From contig NZ_BMDW01000013.1 in the NCBI RefSeq assembly GCF_014636175.1, forward strand, positions 1-64,000: 64,000 nucleotides of DNA. Direction: 5' to 3'. Each line of letters begins with the position of its first letter. Position 1 is the first letter of the stretch. Positions 24,202 through 34,043 of this stretch are shown piece by piece. The position numbers and the translations under genes are program-made. Source of the DNA: Sphingomonas psychrolutea. Lineage in GTDB: Bacteria; Pseudomonadota; Alphaproteobacteria; Sphingomonadales; Sphingomonadaceae. The notes below the pieces were generated by a model. The model made no database searches, was not told the origin of the DNA, and saw only the letters and a program-made list of their open reading frames with translations.

Positions 24202-24828
24202 TTTCTACGGGACGACAGGAGCGAAGTTGGACGCTTTCGGGGGGCTGAGAGCGTGTTCATCTGTGACGCGAATATCGCACGCGGCAATTGCTGAGCGTCG
24301 GCTTCGAGATTGGCGAGCGAAAACCAGTATTCTGTAAAGATATATTTGCCATGTGGCATCGATACTGCAAAAAGGCACGGCACTTTTAAAATAGAATATT
24401 CCATCGATCGCTCGGGCGAATGCGCTGATAGCAATGAAAAACGTCCCCTTTGACGTATTATTTACTCGATACATATTTATTTGAGAGATACTCTCACACT
24501 ATTTAGTTCTTTTATAGGCTATGAAGGTTTTTTTCGAATAGTGTCTTATCAGTACATCGGTACGCGGATCTTATTATATAGATGATTGAAGTTTTTATTC
24601 CAGTCAACGTTCATGTTCATAATGAACGTCTGTTATATATTATATGCTAGCTTATATTAATCTCGGTCCGGATACCCGGGCGGTAATAATTATTTTTTGA
24701 GTTAACAGTCCTATTGACTTGATCAACGCCACTGTTAAACACTCAGGGTGCAAGTCGAAGCGGGCGTAGCTCAGCATTCGGCAAATCCATCGCCACTTGT
24801 GAAAGTTGGGGATGGGAAAAGGGGGGTG
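24202..24828. other. 627-bp AT-rich intergenic region upstream of a TonB receptor
   Basis: Base composition drops sharply here, with runs such as TTATATAGATG and TTATATATTATATGC, in contrast to the GC-rich genes around it. No credible gene is present; minus-strand open frames lack start signals. It contains an 8-bp inverted repeat near the receptor gene, and presumably the receptor promoter and 5' leader. AT-rich leaders before outer-membrane receptor genes are common, but this one is unusually long. Confidence 0.55.
24607..24629. promoter_or_regulatory. 8-bp inverted repeat (operator candidate)
   Basis: ACGTTCAT (24607-24614) and ATGAACGT (24622-24629) form a perfect inverted repeat separated by seven bases, about 200 bases upstream of the TonB receptor start. 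The size and spacing suit a dimeric regulator. No binding protein can be assigned. Confidence 0.4.
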
Positions 24829-27234
24829 ATGATGACAAGAGCTCAAATCGGTGCTGCTTCGCTGGCGAGTTTGATCGCTATGATACAGTCTGGCACTGTG
24901 TTCGCGCAGGATGCGCCGGTGAACCCGCCTGTTGAGGCCAAATCACCGGCATCTGGAGACATTGTCGTTACGGCGCAGCGTCGTGCGGGTACTCTGGCAC
25001 GAACTCCAGTTGCGATGACGGTGCTGGCTGGCGACATGCTGGCGCGGCAGGCGATCGTCACTGATTCGGACCTGCAGATCGCATCGCCTGGTCTGACCGT
25101 CCGCGCAGGTCAGAACTCAAACCAACTCAATTATGCTTTGCGCGGCCAGTCACTGGATGCGTTTAGCGACACTCGCCCAGGTGTCCTGCCCTACTTCAAC
25201 GAAATTCAGCTGGACGGCGTAGGCGGGGGCTCTTCCGCATTCTACGACCTGCAGTCCGTGCAGGTCCTGAAGGGTCCCCAGGGAACATTGTTCGGGCGCA
25301 ATTCTACCGGCGGTGCGGTACTGTTTACCTCGGTTCGTCCTTCTGACGCATTTGGTGGCTATGTTAGCGGTCGATTGGGTAATTACAATTCACGCCAGAT
25401 TGAAGGCGCGATCAACGTCCCCATCATGGCCGACAAGGTTATGGCGCGGGTGGCTGGCTTTTATGAAAAGCGCGACGGCTATCAAGAAAATCGATTTCAG
25501 AACAACCGAGCGGGCAATGTCGATCGCTATGGGTTGCGCGGTAGCCTGACGGTCAACGTTACCAACCAGATCAAGAACGAACTGGTGGTTGATTACCTGC
25601 ATTCGGATGGCAATAGCCTTAGTGGGTTAATCAATAGCCTAGATCCGTCAGGGGCGGTTCCTTTAATTTTGCTGACTAATTTTGGGAATCAGCCGCAATA
25701 TAATTTCCTGATCAATGCCTTCACCGGCGGTGCAGCGGGATGCAATTCCACGACCAATAACTGCGCCGCGGCTTTCGCCGCCGCCAATCCCAAGCTTGAT
25801 CCAGGTGGCGTTGCCTCGTACCTAAATACGCAGAACGCGCGTGGCCCGTACGTGATCGAGACAGACGGCGAAAACAAATATAAGGGGCGTAACCTTATTA
25901 TTTCGAATATCACAACGTTCGAACTTACGCCCGACACCAAGCTCCGCAACATATTTGGCTATACAAACATTGAAGCCAACAGCACGGGCGACATTGACGG
26001 TACAGCCTTCGGTATCGATAGCAACGGACCGAATGGCGGAAAAAACGACACAACGAAGCAATATTCCGAAGAGTTGCAGCTGGGCGGAAAGGCATTCGCC
26101 GGAAAACTAAATTATGTTATTGGCGGATTCTATTCGCACGAGACAAATGTCGATTTGACAACTAGCTTGCTACTCCAATTTCCGCCGCTAACCTCAACGA
26201 CCCGTTACCACAAACTTACTACACGGGACATGTACGCGGGTTACGGGCAGGGGACCTTTGATTTAAGCAATGCCACCGGAATACAGGGCCTGAGTGCCAC
26301 GCTCGGCGCACGTTTTACGCACGAGAAGATCAAATTTGACGTCCTGCCAGATGATACGGCTTACCAGGCACCGCCGGCCCGGCAGGCGATCTTTAACTTC
26401 AACCAGCAGAAATCCTACAGCAACGTCAGTTGGACACTGGGGCTTGAAGAGCAGGTGAACTCCAACCTTATGATCTATGTGGCATCTCGCCGCAGCTACA
26501 AGAATGGCGGCTACAACGGGATCCAGGATCCCGTCCCGGGCCCGGGCTCGACGGGTGGCGATGGCTATGGCCAAGAAACGCTGACAGACGCAGAGGTCGG
26601 TCTGAAGTATCACGGTCGCGTGGGCGATATGCCGACTCAATTCAACCTTGCCGTCTATCAAAACTGGATCATGCAAGGGCAGCGCGTTGCTTACGTTCTG
26701 CTCGGGTCGACTCCGGCTGCCGTCACAGTTAACGTGCCGAAGTCAAAAGTTTCCGGTTTCGAGCTGGATGGGACGATCCGCCCTGCAAAGTGGCTTTCGA
26801 TAGGCGGTTCGCTGAATTATACCAATGCACAGTTCACCGATGGGCGGGTGTCGATCAACGGCAATCCGGTGCTGTTCGCAACCTATCCTGATACGCCTAA
26901 ATGGTCAGGCAGTGTTTTCGCTGAATTGCAGGCGCCGATCCATGCCTCAGTCACGGCTAGCCTCCGGGGTGATCTTTATTCGCAGTCCTCATTTTACTTC
27001 TCATCGACTGCGAACAACAATACTGGCGCCAAAATCAATGGTTATAGTCTTGCTAATTTCCGACTTGGAATAGAGGACAGCAACGCCGGATGGTCGCTCG
27101 CTGCAAATCTCAAGAACGCCTTCAATCGCGTCTACTATGTAGGTGGAATAGCTACTGGAGAGTTGTTCCAGTTTAACACCGTGGTGCCCGGTGCACCCCG
27201 GACGTTTTTAATAGAGGCGCGCTTTAAATTTTGA
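24829..27234 (+). CDS. TonB-dependent outer-membrane receptor
   Basis: An 801-residue receptor. The N-terminus MMTRAQIGAASLASLIAMIQ with cleavage near FAQDAP is a signal peptide. GDIVVTAQRR acts as TonB-box-like segment, then the plug (LQIASPGLTVRAGQNSNQLNY, LKGPQGTLFGRNSTGGAV), then a beta-barrel ending in IEARFKF with terminal Phe. Sphingomonad receptors of this kind import hydrophobic or aromatic compounds rather than iron. The ATG at 24829, or the adjacent one at 24832, follows a purine-rich AAAAGGGGGG stretch; the open frame upstream is not signal-peptide-like. It resembles the second receptor at 60367. Confidence 0.92.
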   Translation: MMTRAQIGAASLASLIAMIQSGTVFAQDAPVNPPVEAKSPASGDIVVTAQRRAGTLARTPVAMTVLAGDMLARQAIVTDSDLQIASPGLTVRAGQNSNQLNYALRGQSLDAFSDTRPGVLPYFNEIQLDGVGGGSSAFYDLQSVQVLKGPQGTLFGRNSTGGAVLFTSVRPSDAFGGYVSGRLGNYNSRQIEGAINVPIMADKVMARVAGFYEKRDGYQENRFQNNRAGNVDRYGLRGSLTVNVTNQIKNELVVDYLHSDGNSLSGLINSLDPSGAVPLILLTNFGNQPQYNFLINAFTGGAAGCNSTTNNCAAAFAAANPKLDPGGVASYLNTQNARGPYVIETDGENKYKGRNLIISNITTFELTPDTKLRNIFGYTNIEANSTGDIDGTAFGIDSNGPNGGKNDTTKQYSEELQLGGKAFAGKLNYVIGGFYSHETNVDLTTSLLLQFPPLTSTTRYHKLTTRDMYAGYGQGTFDLSNATGIQGLSATLGARFTHEKIKFDVLPDDTAYQAPPARQAIFNFNQQKSYSNVSWTLGLEEQVNSNLMIYVASRRSYKNGGYNGIQDPVPGPGSTGGDGYGQETLTDAEVGLKYHGRVGDMPTQFNLAVYQNWIMQGQRVAYVLLGSTPAAVTVNVPKSKVSGFELDGTIRPAKWLSIGGSLNYTNAQFTDGRVSINGNPVLFATYPDTPKWSGSVFAELQAPIHASVTASLRGDLYSQSSFYFSSTANNNTGAKINGYSLANFRLGIEDSNAGWSLAANLKNAFNRVYYVGGIATGELFQFNTVVPGAPRTFLIEARFKF

Positions 27235-27372
27235 GTTGCCTAAAAGCAACGGGCTGATCGGTGAAGAACGTCGATGCTGGGTGACCAAGTGGCCGCCCAG
27301 CAGGAGCGGACGCGTTGCCTATGTCATCATTAGTTTAGAGTTTTAAGGTTTGTTTCTCGATCGAGGACTATC

Positions 27373-28029
27373 ATGGCACTCAAACTCATCAATGCCGGTC
27401 CCAGCCCGTTCGGTCGGAAGGTCGCCATTGCGCTTCTGGAAAAAGGGCTCGAATTCGACGTACAAATGGACGCGCCCTGGGCGGTGGGGTCGGTTACGCC
27501 GCATCATAATCCGCTGGAGCAATTACCCATCCTGATTGCTGGCGACGAGACGCTGTTCGACTCGAGCTATATCCTCGAGTGGATCGAGGCGCGTAATCCC
27601 GCCCCGCCCCTGATACCAGCCGATCCCGACGCCCGGCTGGCGACGCGCAAGCGCCAGATGCTCGGCGAGCGGCTGATGGAAATTGCTCAGGTATTGATCA
27701 TGGAAATGCACCGCCTCAAGCCGAGCCCCGACTGGATCGACCGGCAAACGCGCAAGATCAACGGGGGGCTTGCCGCGCTTGACCAGCTTTATGGGCAGCG
27801 CGGGATAAGCGGCGAGGCAATCGACCTCGGCGACATCGCCGTGGCCACAACGCTTTTGGTCTTCGAACATGCGGTGACGGCGGGATACAGCCCCGACATT
27901 GACGCACTTCTCTGGCGTGGGCGATTTGTCGCGTTGACCAAGTTCGTCGAAAGCGTCGAGCATCGCCCCTCTTTCGTCGCCACCCGGCCACAGGCGATGG
28001 CGCTCGATCTCGCGGCAACGGTGGGCTGA
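27373..28029 (+). CDS. Glutathione S-transferase family protein
   Basis: A 218-residue GST. The thioredoxin-like domain begins LKLINAGPSPFGRKVAIALLEKGLEF and includes the cis-proline NPLEQLPIL and FDSSYILEWIE glutathione-binding region; the all-helical C-domain follows (DLGDIAVATTLLVFEH). It may add or remove glutathione on an electrophilic intermediate, or isomerise a double bond as maleylacetoacetate-type GSTs do. First gene of the long plus-strand operon, 138 bases after the TonB receptor. Confidence 0.85.
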   Translation: MALKLINAGPSPFGRKVAIALLEKGLEFDVQMDAPWAVGSVTPHHNPLEQLPILIAGDETLFDSSYILEWIEARNPAPPLIPADPDARLATRKRQMLGERLMEIAQVLIMEMHRLKPSPDWIDRQTRKINGGLAALDQLYGQRGISGEAIDLGDIAVATTLLVFEHAVTAGYSPDIDALLWRGRFVALTKFVESVEHRPSFVATRPQAMALDLAATVG

Positions 28030-28077
28030 ACAAACGACTGGGAACAGGGCGGCCCGCGGGCACCTAACTAGGAGAAG

Positions 28078-29277
28078 ATGATGTCTACCAAACTTCGTTA
28101 TGGCGCTTTCTGCGGCCCGCACCATGCGCTCAACGAAAATCCGACGCTGTGTCTGCAGCGCGACCTCGAACTTGCCCAGCATCTCGAATATCTCGGCTTC
28201 GACGAGCTGTGGTACGGCGAGCATCATTCCGCTGGGTGGGAGTTGATCGCAAGTCCCGAAGTGATGATCGCCGCCGCAGCCGAGCGGACCACCCGGATCA
28301 AATTGGGCTCGGCGGTAAGCTCGGTCCCATATCACCATCCGCTGATGCTAGCCGAACGGTTCAGCCAGCTCGATCACATGACGCGGGGCCGAGTGATGCT
28401 CGGGATGGGGCCGGGGTCGCTTGCTTCCGACGCCAAGATGATGGGCATCGAAGTCTCGAAGCAGCGCGACATGATGGACGAGGCGATCGACGTGATCGTC
28501 CGTCTGATGCGAGGTGAGACCGTGACTGCGAAGACAGACTGGTTCACGCTCGACAATGCCCGCATCCAGATGACGCCCTACTCGCGTCCTTCTATCGACA
28601 TGATCGCGGCGAGCACCATATCGCCGACGGGGGCCCGGGCCAGCGGCCGCAACGGCATCGGGATGCTGTCGTTTGGCGCAACCTCGAGCGGGGCGTTCGA
28701 CGCGCTTGCCGCCAACTGGGGTATTTGCGAGGACATTGCGCGCGATCACGGCAAGACTGTCGACCGCGCGAACTGGCGGCTGGTCGCGCCAATGCATATT
28801 GCCGAAACGCGTGAACAGGCGCGCGCCGAGGTCAAGCATGGCATCGAGGGCTGGGCCGACTATCTGCGCAATGTCGCCGCATTACCAATCGTCCCGGGCG
28901 GCGGCGACGTCATTGATGCACTTCTCGATTCGAGCATGGCAGTGATCGGTACTCCCGATGACGCCGTTGCGCAGATTGAGCGGCTCACGGCCCAGTCGGG
29001 CGGGTTCGGCACGCTGATCCTGTTCGCACACAATTGGGCCGACTGGCCGCAGACCAAGCGCAGCTACGAAATGTTTGCGCGCTATGTGATGCCCAAGGTC
29101 GACACGCTGCCCGACAATCGCGCTATCTCCGAGGACGAATGCCGGACCGCCAGACCCGAGCTGGCCGGCCAGATCGGTGCGGCGATCCAGGCGCGCATCC
29201 AGCGCCACGTCGATGAGAAGGGCGCCAAGAATATCGCTCCGCAGCTGATCGATGCTCTCCCCGAGAAGCAGTCCTAG
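28078..29277 (+). CDS. LLM-class flavin-dependent monooxygenase
   Basis: A 399-residue bacterial-luciferase-like TIM barrel. RYGAFCGPHHALNENPT opens it, then ELWYGEHHSAGWE with the conserved EHH, KLGSAVSSVPYHHPLMLAERFSQLDHMTRGRVMLGMGPG and SSGAFDALAANW. The family uses reduced FMN from a separate reductase to hydroxylate or insert oxygen next to a ketone. Two ATGs (28078, 28081) lie after GGAGAAG. It directly precedes a Baeyer-Villiger monooxygenase. The flavin reductase at 46708 could supply its FMNH2. Confidence 0.9.
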   Translation: MMSTKLRYGAFCGPHHALNENPTLCLQRDLELAQHLEYLGFDELWYGEHHSAGWELIASPEVMIAAAAERTTRIKLGSAVSSVPYHHPLMLAERFSQLDHMTRGRVMLGMGPGSLASDAKMMGIEVSKQRDMMDEAIDVIVRLMRGETVTAKTDWFTLDNARIQMTPYSRPSIDMIAASTISPTGARASGRNGIGMLSFGATSSGAFDALAANWGICEDIARDHGKTVDRANWRLVAPMHIAETREQARAEVKHGIEGWADYLRNVAALPIVPGGGDVIDALLDSSMAVIGTPDDAVAQIERLTAQSGGFGTLILFAHNWADWPQTKRSYEMFARYVMPKVDTLPDNRAISEDECRTARPELAGQIGAAIQARIQRHVDEKGAKNIAPQLIDALPEKQS

Positions 29278-29294
29278 GTGCGTCCGCGAGAGGA

Positions 29295-31229
29295 TTGACG
29301 GCAGTGGGCGACGCACATTCTGGTGATTGGCTGGACGAGGCAACTGCGGTTGCCAACGTGCCGACGCTTGCCTGCATGCTCGTCCAGCTGACTGGCGATA
29401 CAGAATGGATCCACGGTCGTTTCGTGCCCAGCCGAACACGCGGGCTGGAAGATAATGACGATGGCGGGCTGTCGTCCGAGGTCCAGGCCGAAGTGCGGGC
29501 GGCGGCCGCGGTCGAACTTCGCAAATGGTTCGCCGGATCGCCCCCGGCGCTTCCCGAGCCGCCGGGAGCGCTGGTGCGCGAGATGATGAGTGTGTCGCTC
29601 GGCGAGGACATCCCAGCCGACTACATCCCGATGATCCGGCACGAACTTGGCCTTGTCACCGAAGCGGCCGGGAAGGGGCCGGCCGCCGTCCCGCCAGGTT
29701 TCACCGCGCTGATCATCGGGGCGGGCATTTCCGGTCTGTGCGCCGCGATTCAACTGGCGAAAGCGGGCATCCCATATACCATCGTCGAGCGCAGTCATGA
29801 GCTTGGCGGAGTGTGGTTCGAGAACCGCTACCCCGGTGCGGCGTGCGATGTCCCGAGTCATCTCTATTCCTTTTCGTTCGCGCCCTATCGCTGGTCACGC
29901 TTCTTCGCTGGCAGCCGCGAAATCCACGCCTATCTCAGCGACGTTGCCGACCGGTTCGCGGTGCGCGATCAGATCCGCTTCGGGCTTGAGGTGATCGAAG
30001 CACGCTGGGACGAAGGTCGTTCCATGTGGGACGCCGACGTCCGCCGCGACGATGGCTCGATCGAGACGCTGAGCGCGAGTATGATGGTCAGCGGGGTCGG
30101 TGCGTTCAACAAGCCGCGGCTGCCCGATGTCCCCGGGCTCGATACATTCGAGGGCGTCAGCGTCCACACCGCGCGCTATCCCGATGCTGGGCTAGACCTC
30201 GTCGGCAAGTCGGTCGTGCTGGTTGGCAACGGCGCCAGCGCGATGCAGGTCGCCCCGGCAATCGCGGATCAGGTCGCCGCGCTGACTGTCGTCCAGCGCA
30301 CCCCGCAATGGGTCGCGCCCTTCCCCAAGTTCGGCGAGGCGATCTCCGCGCCCTTGCGGCGACTGCTAGATGAGGTGCCGCTCTACCGCCGCTGGTATCG
30401 GTTGCGGCTCAGTTGGGCGTTCAACGACAAGCTCTATGACGCGCTGACGCGTGATCCCGAGTGGAACGGCGGCGGCAAGTCGATCAACAGGATCAACGAC
30501 GCGCACCGCCTGGGGCTGACGGCTTATATGGAGGAGGAGCTCGGTGAAGCGCGGCACTTGCTGCCCAAAGTGCTCCCCGACTATCCGCCGTTCGGCAAGC
30601 GGATGCTCCTCGACAATGGCTGGTTCCGCACACTGGCACGGCCCAACGTGACTCATGTCGCGGGCGCGGTCGTTCGCGCCACGCCGACCGGCGTGGTCAC
30701 CGAAGATGGCATCGAGCATCCCGCCGACGTGATTATTTGGGCGACCGGGTTCGACGTGGTGAACTTGCTCGCGCCCATGCGCGTGCGCGGACTTGGCGGG
30801 GTTGAGCTTCATACCGAATGGGACGGCGACGATGCGCGCGCTTATCTCGGCACGGTCATCCCGGGCTTCCCCAATTTCTTCTGCCTCTACGGCCCCAACA
30901 CCCAGTTCGGTCATGGTGGCAGCCTAATTTCGGTGCTTGAGCGGCAAATGCACTATGTCATGTCGCTTCTCGGCCAGATGTTCGCGCGCGGGGTGGCGAC
31001 GGTCGACGTTCGCCGTGACGTCTACGAAAACTATAACCGCGCGGTCGACGATACCCATGCGCACCTCGTCTGGTCGGCTCCCGGGGTCGATGGCTATTAC
31101 CGCAACTCCAAGGGGCGGATCGTCGTCAACAATCCGTTCCGCATTCTTGAAGTGTGGCAACGGACCGAGACCGCGAGTCTCGACGACTATCGCCTCGACG
31201 GCCAGACATCTGCGGCGGTGCCGGCATGA
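29295..31229 (+). CDS. Baeyer-Villiger monooxygenase (4-hydroxyacetophenone monooxygenase-like)
   Basis: A 644-residue flavoprotein with a ~135-residue N-terminal extension as in HAPMO. FAD site GAGISG at 142-147, NADPH site GNGASA at 311-316. The type I BVMO fingerprint FxGxxxHxxxW(P/D) is present at 285-296 as F-E-G-V-S-V-H-T-A-R-Y-P, so the usual Trp is Tyr295. The C-terminal region (FPNFFCLYGPNTQFGHGGS) is family-typical. It would convert a ketone to an ester or lactone with O2 and NADPH. Start TTG at 29295, or in-frame GTG at 29304. Coupled by ATGA overlap to a crotonase gene. Confidence 0.9.
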   Translation: MTAVGDAHSGDWLDEATAVANVPTLACMLVQLTGDTEWIHGRFVPSRTRGLEDNDDGGLSSEVQAEVRAAAAVELRKWFAGSPPALPEPPGALVREMMSVSLGEDIPADYIPMIRHELGLVTEAAGKGPAAVPPGFTALIIGAGISGLCAAIQLAKAGIPYTIVERSHELGGVWFENRYPGAACDVPSHLYSFSFAPYRWSRFFAGSREIHAYLSDVADRFAVRDQIRFGLEVIEARWDEGRSMWDADVRRDDGSIETLSASMMVSGVGAFNKPRLPDVPGLDTFEGVSVHTARYPDAGLDLVGKSVVLVGNGASAMQVAPAIADQVAALTVVQRTPQWVAPFPKFGEAISAPLRRLLDEVPLYRRWYRLRLSWAFNDKLYDALTRDPEWNGGGKSINRINDAHRLGLTAYMEEELGEARHLLPKVLPDYPPFGKRMLLDNGWFRTLARPNVTHVAGAVVRATPTGVVTEDGIEHPADVIIWATGFDVVNLLAPMRVRGLGGVELHTEWDGDDARAYLGTVIPGFPNFFCLYGPNTQFGHGGSLISVLERQMHYVMSLLGQMFARGVATVDVRRDVYENYNRAVDDTHAHLVWSAPGVDGYYRNSKGRIVVNNPFRILEVWQRTETASLDDYRLDGQTSAAVPA

Positions 31230-31990
31230 GCGCGGCAGTCCTCATTGAGCGCAGCGGCGCCATATTGGTCATCACGCTGAGTCGCCCCGAACGGCGCAAT
31301 GCGGTCGACTATGCGATGTCCGAAGCGGTCGCAGCAGGGCTCGACCTGCTCGATGCCGACGCGCAGCTGCGCGTCGGGATCATTACCGGGGCGGGTGGGA
31401 GCTTTTGCTCAGGCATGGACCTGAAAGCATTTGTTGCGGGCAGCCGTCCCGAGGTTATGGGCCGCGGCTTTGGCGGGCTGACCGAGGCCCCTCCGGCCAA
31501 GCCGCTGATCGCCGCCGTCGAGGGCTATGCGCTCGCTGGCGGATGCGAGATGGCGCTTGCCTGCGACCTGATTGTCGCCGCCGATGACGCCAGTTTTGGG
31601 CTTCCAGAGGTCACGCGCGGGCTGGTTGCGGGATCGGGCGGACTGACCCGGTTGGTGCGACGGATTCCGCCTGCGCTGGCGATGGAATTCGCCCTGACCG
31701 GTCGCCACTTGGGGGCGCTCGAGGCATATCGTCTCGGGCTCGTCAACCGTCTCACCGTACCAGGCGAGGCATTGGCCGAGGCGCATGCGCTAGCCGCCGA
31801 GATTGCCGCCAACGCCCCGCTGGCGACAATGGCGAGCAAACGTATCATGGTGGAAAGCGCCGACTGGACCGCCGCCGAGCAATGGGACCGCCAGCGCCCG
31901 CTGGTCGACGCGGTGCTTGCAACCCACGATGCGCAGGAAGGCGCCCGCGCCTTCGCCGAGAAGCGCCTGCCCGTGTGGAGGGGCGAATGA
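31226..31990 (+). CDS. Enoyl-CoA hydratase
   Basis: A 254-residue crotonase with both catalytic glutamates, in LAGGCEMALACD and FGLPEVTRGLVAGSGG, and the CoA-binding oxyanion segment SFCSGMDLKAF. Standard hydratase length and C-terminal FAEKRLPVWRGE. Start ATG at 31226 overlaps the BVMO stop and its own stop overlaps the dehydrogenase start, so the hydratase-dehydrogenase pair is translated together as a beta-oxidation unit. Confidence 0.9.
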   Translation: MSAAVLIERSGAILVITLSRPERRNAVDYAMSEAVAAGLDLLDADAQLRVGIITGAGGSFCSGMDLKAFVAGSRPEVMGRGFGGLTEAPPAKPLIAAVEGYALAGGCEMALACDLIVAADDASFGLPEVTRGLVAGSGGLTRLVRRIPPALAMEFALTGRHLGALEAYRLGLVNRLTVPGEALAEAHALAAEIAANAPLATMASKRIMVESADWTAAEQWDRQRPLVDAVLATHDAQEGARAFAEKRLPVWRGE

Positions 31991-32862
31991 CCAGCGACGA
32001 CCTAAATTCCATCGCGGTCATCGGCGGCGGTACAATGGGAGTCGGCATCGCCTATGTCGCGGCGTTGGCGGGCATGCCGGTCGCGGTGGTCGAACCGGAC
32101 AATGGCCGCGCCGAGGGGATGCGGCGCACGATCCGAGACACGGTCGCATCGGCCATCGGGCGCGGCAAGTTGGACCAGGCCGGCGGAGATGCACTGGCCC
32201 GGCGGATTACGCATGTCGCTGCGGTCGAAGATCTTGCCGCAGAGCTGTCATTGATCATTGAATCGATCCCCGAGCGCGTCGATCTCAAGCTCGACGTGCT
32301 CGCGCGGTGCGCCGCGCGCCGCCCGCGCCTGCTGGCCTCCAACACCAGCGCATTGTCAATCGACCGGCTGTCGCAAGCAGTCTCCGATCCAGGCACTTTC
32401 CTGGGAATGCACTTCTTCAACCCCGTCTGGTCGATCAAGCTGGTCGAGCTGGTGCGCGGGGCGGCGACGTCGGAGGCGACCCTCGCTACCGCCCGCGTCT
32501 TCGTCGCCGCGCTCGGCAAGGAGTCGCTGACGGTCCGCGACGTCCCGGGCTTCGCGACCAGCCGCCTCGACCTCATCGCTTCGCTCGAAGCGATGCGTAT
32601 GCTCGAAAGCGGCGTTGCCAGCGCGGCTGATATCGATCGCGCGTCGGTCCTCGCCTACCGCCACCCGGTCGGCCCCCTGCGGCTCAGCGACATCGTCGGC
32701 CTCGACGTCCGGCTCGATATCGCGCGCACGCTCGAAGCCGTACACGGCGAGCGGTTCAGGCCGCCGCAATTGCTGATCGACATGGTCGCCGAGGGCAAAC
32801 TCGGCGTCAAATCGGGCCACGGCTTCTTCGCCTGGCCCGATCCCTCGCGAAAGGAAGCCTGA
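31987..32862 (+). CDS. 3-hydroxyacyl-CoA dehydrogenase
   Basis: A 291-residue NAD-dependent dehydrogenase. Rossmann motif IGGGTMGVGIAYVAALAG at 12-29, active-site histidine in MHFFNPVWSIKLVELV near 145, the SNTSALSI substrate loop, and the C-terminal helical dimerisation domain ending GVKSGHGFFAWPDP. It oxidises L-3-hydroxyacyl-CoA made by the preceding hydratase. The length equals monofunctional FadB2/PaaH proteins. Confidence 0.92.
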   Translation: MTSDDLNSIAVIGGGTMGVGIAYVAALAGMPVAVVEPDNGRAEGMRRTIRDTVASAIGRGKLDQAGGDALARRITHVAAVEDLAAELSLIIESIPERVDLKLDVLARCAARRPRLLASNTSALSIDRLSQAVSDPGTFLGMHFFNPVWSIKLVELVRGAATSEATLATARVFVAALGKESLTVRDVPGFATSRLDLIASLEAMRMLESGVASAADIDRASVLAYRHPVGPLRLSDIVGLDVRLDIARTLEAVHGERFRPPQLLIDMVAEGKLGVKSGHGFFAWPDPSRKEA

Positions 32863-34043
32863 TGGCTGACCAGTCCCTGTTCTACAATAATCTGGTCGAT
32901 ACCGCCGACCATCATGCCGATTTGCGCGCTTCCGTCGGCAAGCTAGTCGGCAAATATGGCCGGAAATATTTTCAGGACGTCGTGACGAACGGTACTCAGC
33001 CCGACGAATTGTGGGCCGAACTCGGCAGCGCTGGTTTCCTTGGGGTCCACATCCCCGAAGCCTATGGTGGCAGCGGTGGCGGGCTCGCGGAGCTCAACAT
33101 TGTCATCGAGGAATGTGCCGCGCAGGGCTGCCCGATGCTGAGCCTCGTGATCGCGTCGATTTGCGCGCCGATTATCGCGGCGTACGGATCGACCGAGCTG
33201 AAGGACAAATGGCTCCCCGGAATCGCTACCGGCAAGCTCAAGATGGCCTTCGCGATTACCGAACCGGATGCTGGATCCAATACCCACAATGTTACGACGA
33301 GCGCGCGCAAGGTCGATGGCGGCTGGTCAATTCACGGGGCGAAATACTGGACCTCCGGGATCGATGAATCCGACGCCGTGATGGTCGTTGCCAAGGATCC
33401 CGAGATGGAGACCGGAAACGGCCGCTCGGCGCTGTCGCTGTTCGTCATGCCGGCCGATGCACCCGGGATCAGCTACACGCGGATCGATGCGGCGGTGAAA
33501 ACGCCCGAACGGCAATTCTCTGTGTTCTTTGACGACGTCCGCCTGCCGGAAGAAGCGCTAGTCGGCGAGCGCGGCGTGGGGCTCCGGCAGCTCTTCGTCG
33601 GGCTCAATCCCGAGCGCGTCTCGGCGGCCGCAATCAACAATGGCATTTCGCGTTTCGCCATTGCGCAGGCGGCGCGCTACGCCAACGAGCGGTCGGTTTG
33701 GGAAACCCCGATCGGCGCGCATCAGGGCGTCGCCCATCCGCTCGCCGAAAGCTATATCGGGGTCCAGTCGGCGCGGCTACTGGCGGCGCGGGCGGCGCAG
33801 CTGTTCGATCAGGGCGAGGATGCCGGTGAGGCCGCCAACATGGCCAAGTTCCTGGCTGCCGAGACATCGCTGAAAGCGCTCGACCAAGCGATTCAGGTCC
33901 ATGGCGGCAACGGTCTTAGTCACGAATATGGCCTCGCCGACCTGTGGTTCATCGCCCGCCTCCACAAGACCGCGCCGGTCAGTCGCGAAATGATCCTGAA
34001 CTATATCGCGCAGCACGGCCTCGGGCTCCCCAAGAGCTATTGA
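32862..34043 (+). CDS. Acyl-CoA dehydrogenase
   Basis: A 393-residue acyl-CoA dehydrogenase with IPEAYGGSGGGLAEL, MAFAITEPDAGSNTHN and ANERSVWETPIGAHQGVAHPLAE. Like the enzyme at 2943 it lacks the YEGT glutamate (HKTAPVSREM in its place), keeps a Glu in NPERVS at the isovaleryl-type position, and ends GLPKSY, so the two are paralogues of one subgroup. The start shares one base with the preceding stop. It probably dehydrogenates a branched or cyclic acyl-CoA. Confidence 0.92.
   Translation: MADQSLFYNNLVDTADHHADLRASVGKLVGKYGRKYFQDVVTNGTQPDELWAELGSAGFLGVHIPEAYGGSGGGLAELNIVIEECAAQGCPMLSLVIASICAPIIAAYGSTELKDKWLPGIATGKLKMAFAITEPDAGSNTHNVTTSARKVDGGWSIHGAKYWTSGIDESDAVMVVAKDPEMETGNGRSALSLFVMPADAPGISYTRIDAAVKTPERQFSVFFDDVRLPEEALVGERGVGLRQLFVGLNPERVSAAAINNGISRFAIAQAARYANERSVWETPIGAHQGVAHPLAESYIGVQSARLLAARAAQLFDQGEDAGEAANMAKFLAAETSLKALDQAIQVHGGNGLSHEYGLADLWFIARLHKTAPVSREMILNYIAQHGLGLPKSY

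Noticed and set aside
24205-24474. 89-codon minus-strand frame in the AT-rich gap
   Set aside because: No ribosome-binding site, no homology features, and composition unlike neighbouring genes.
27276-27301. GCTGGG/CCCAGC hairpin after the first TonB receptor
   Set aside because: Six-base stem with a 14-base loop and no U-tract, too weak to call a terminator.
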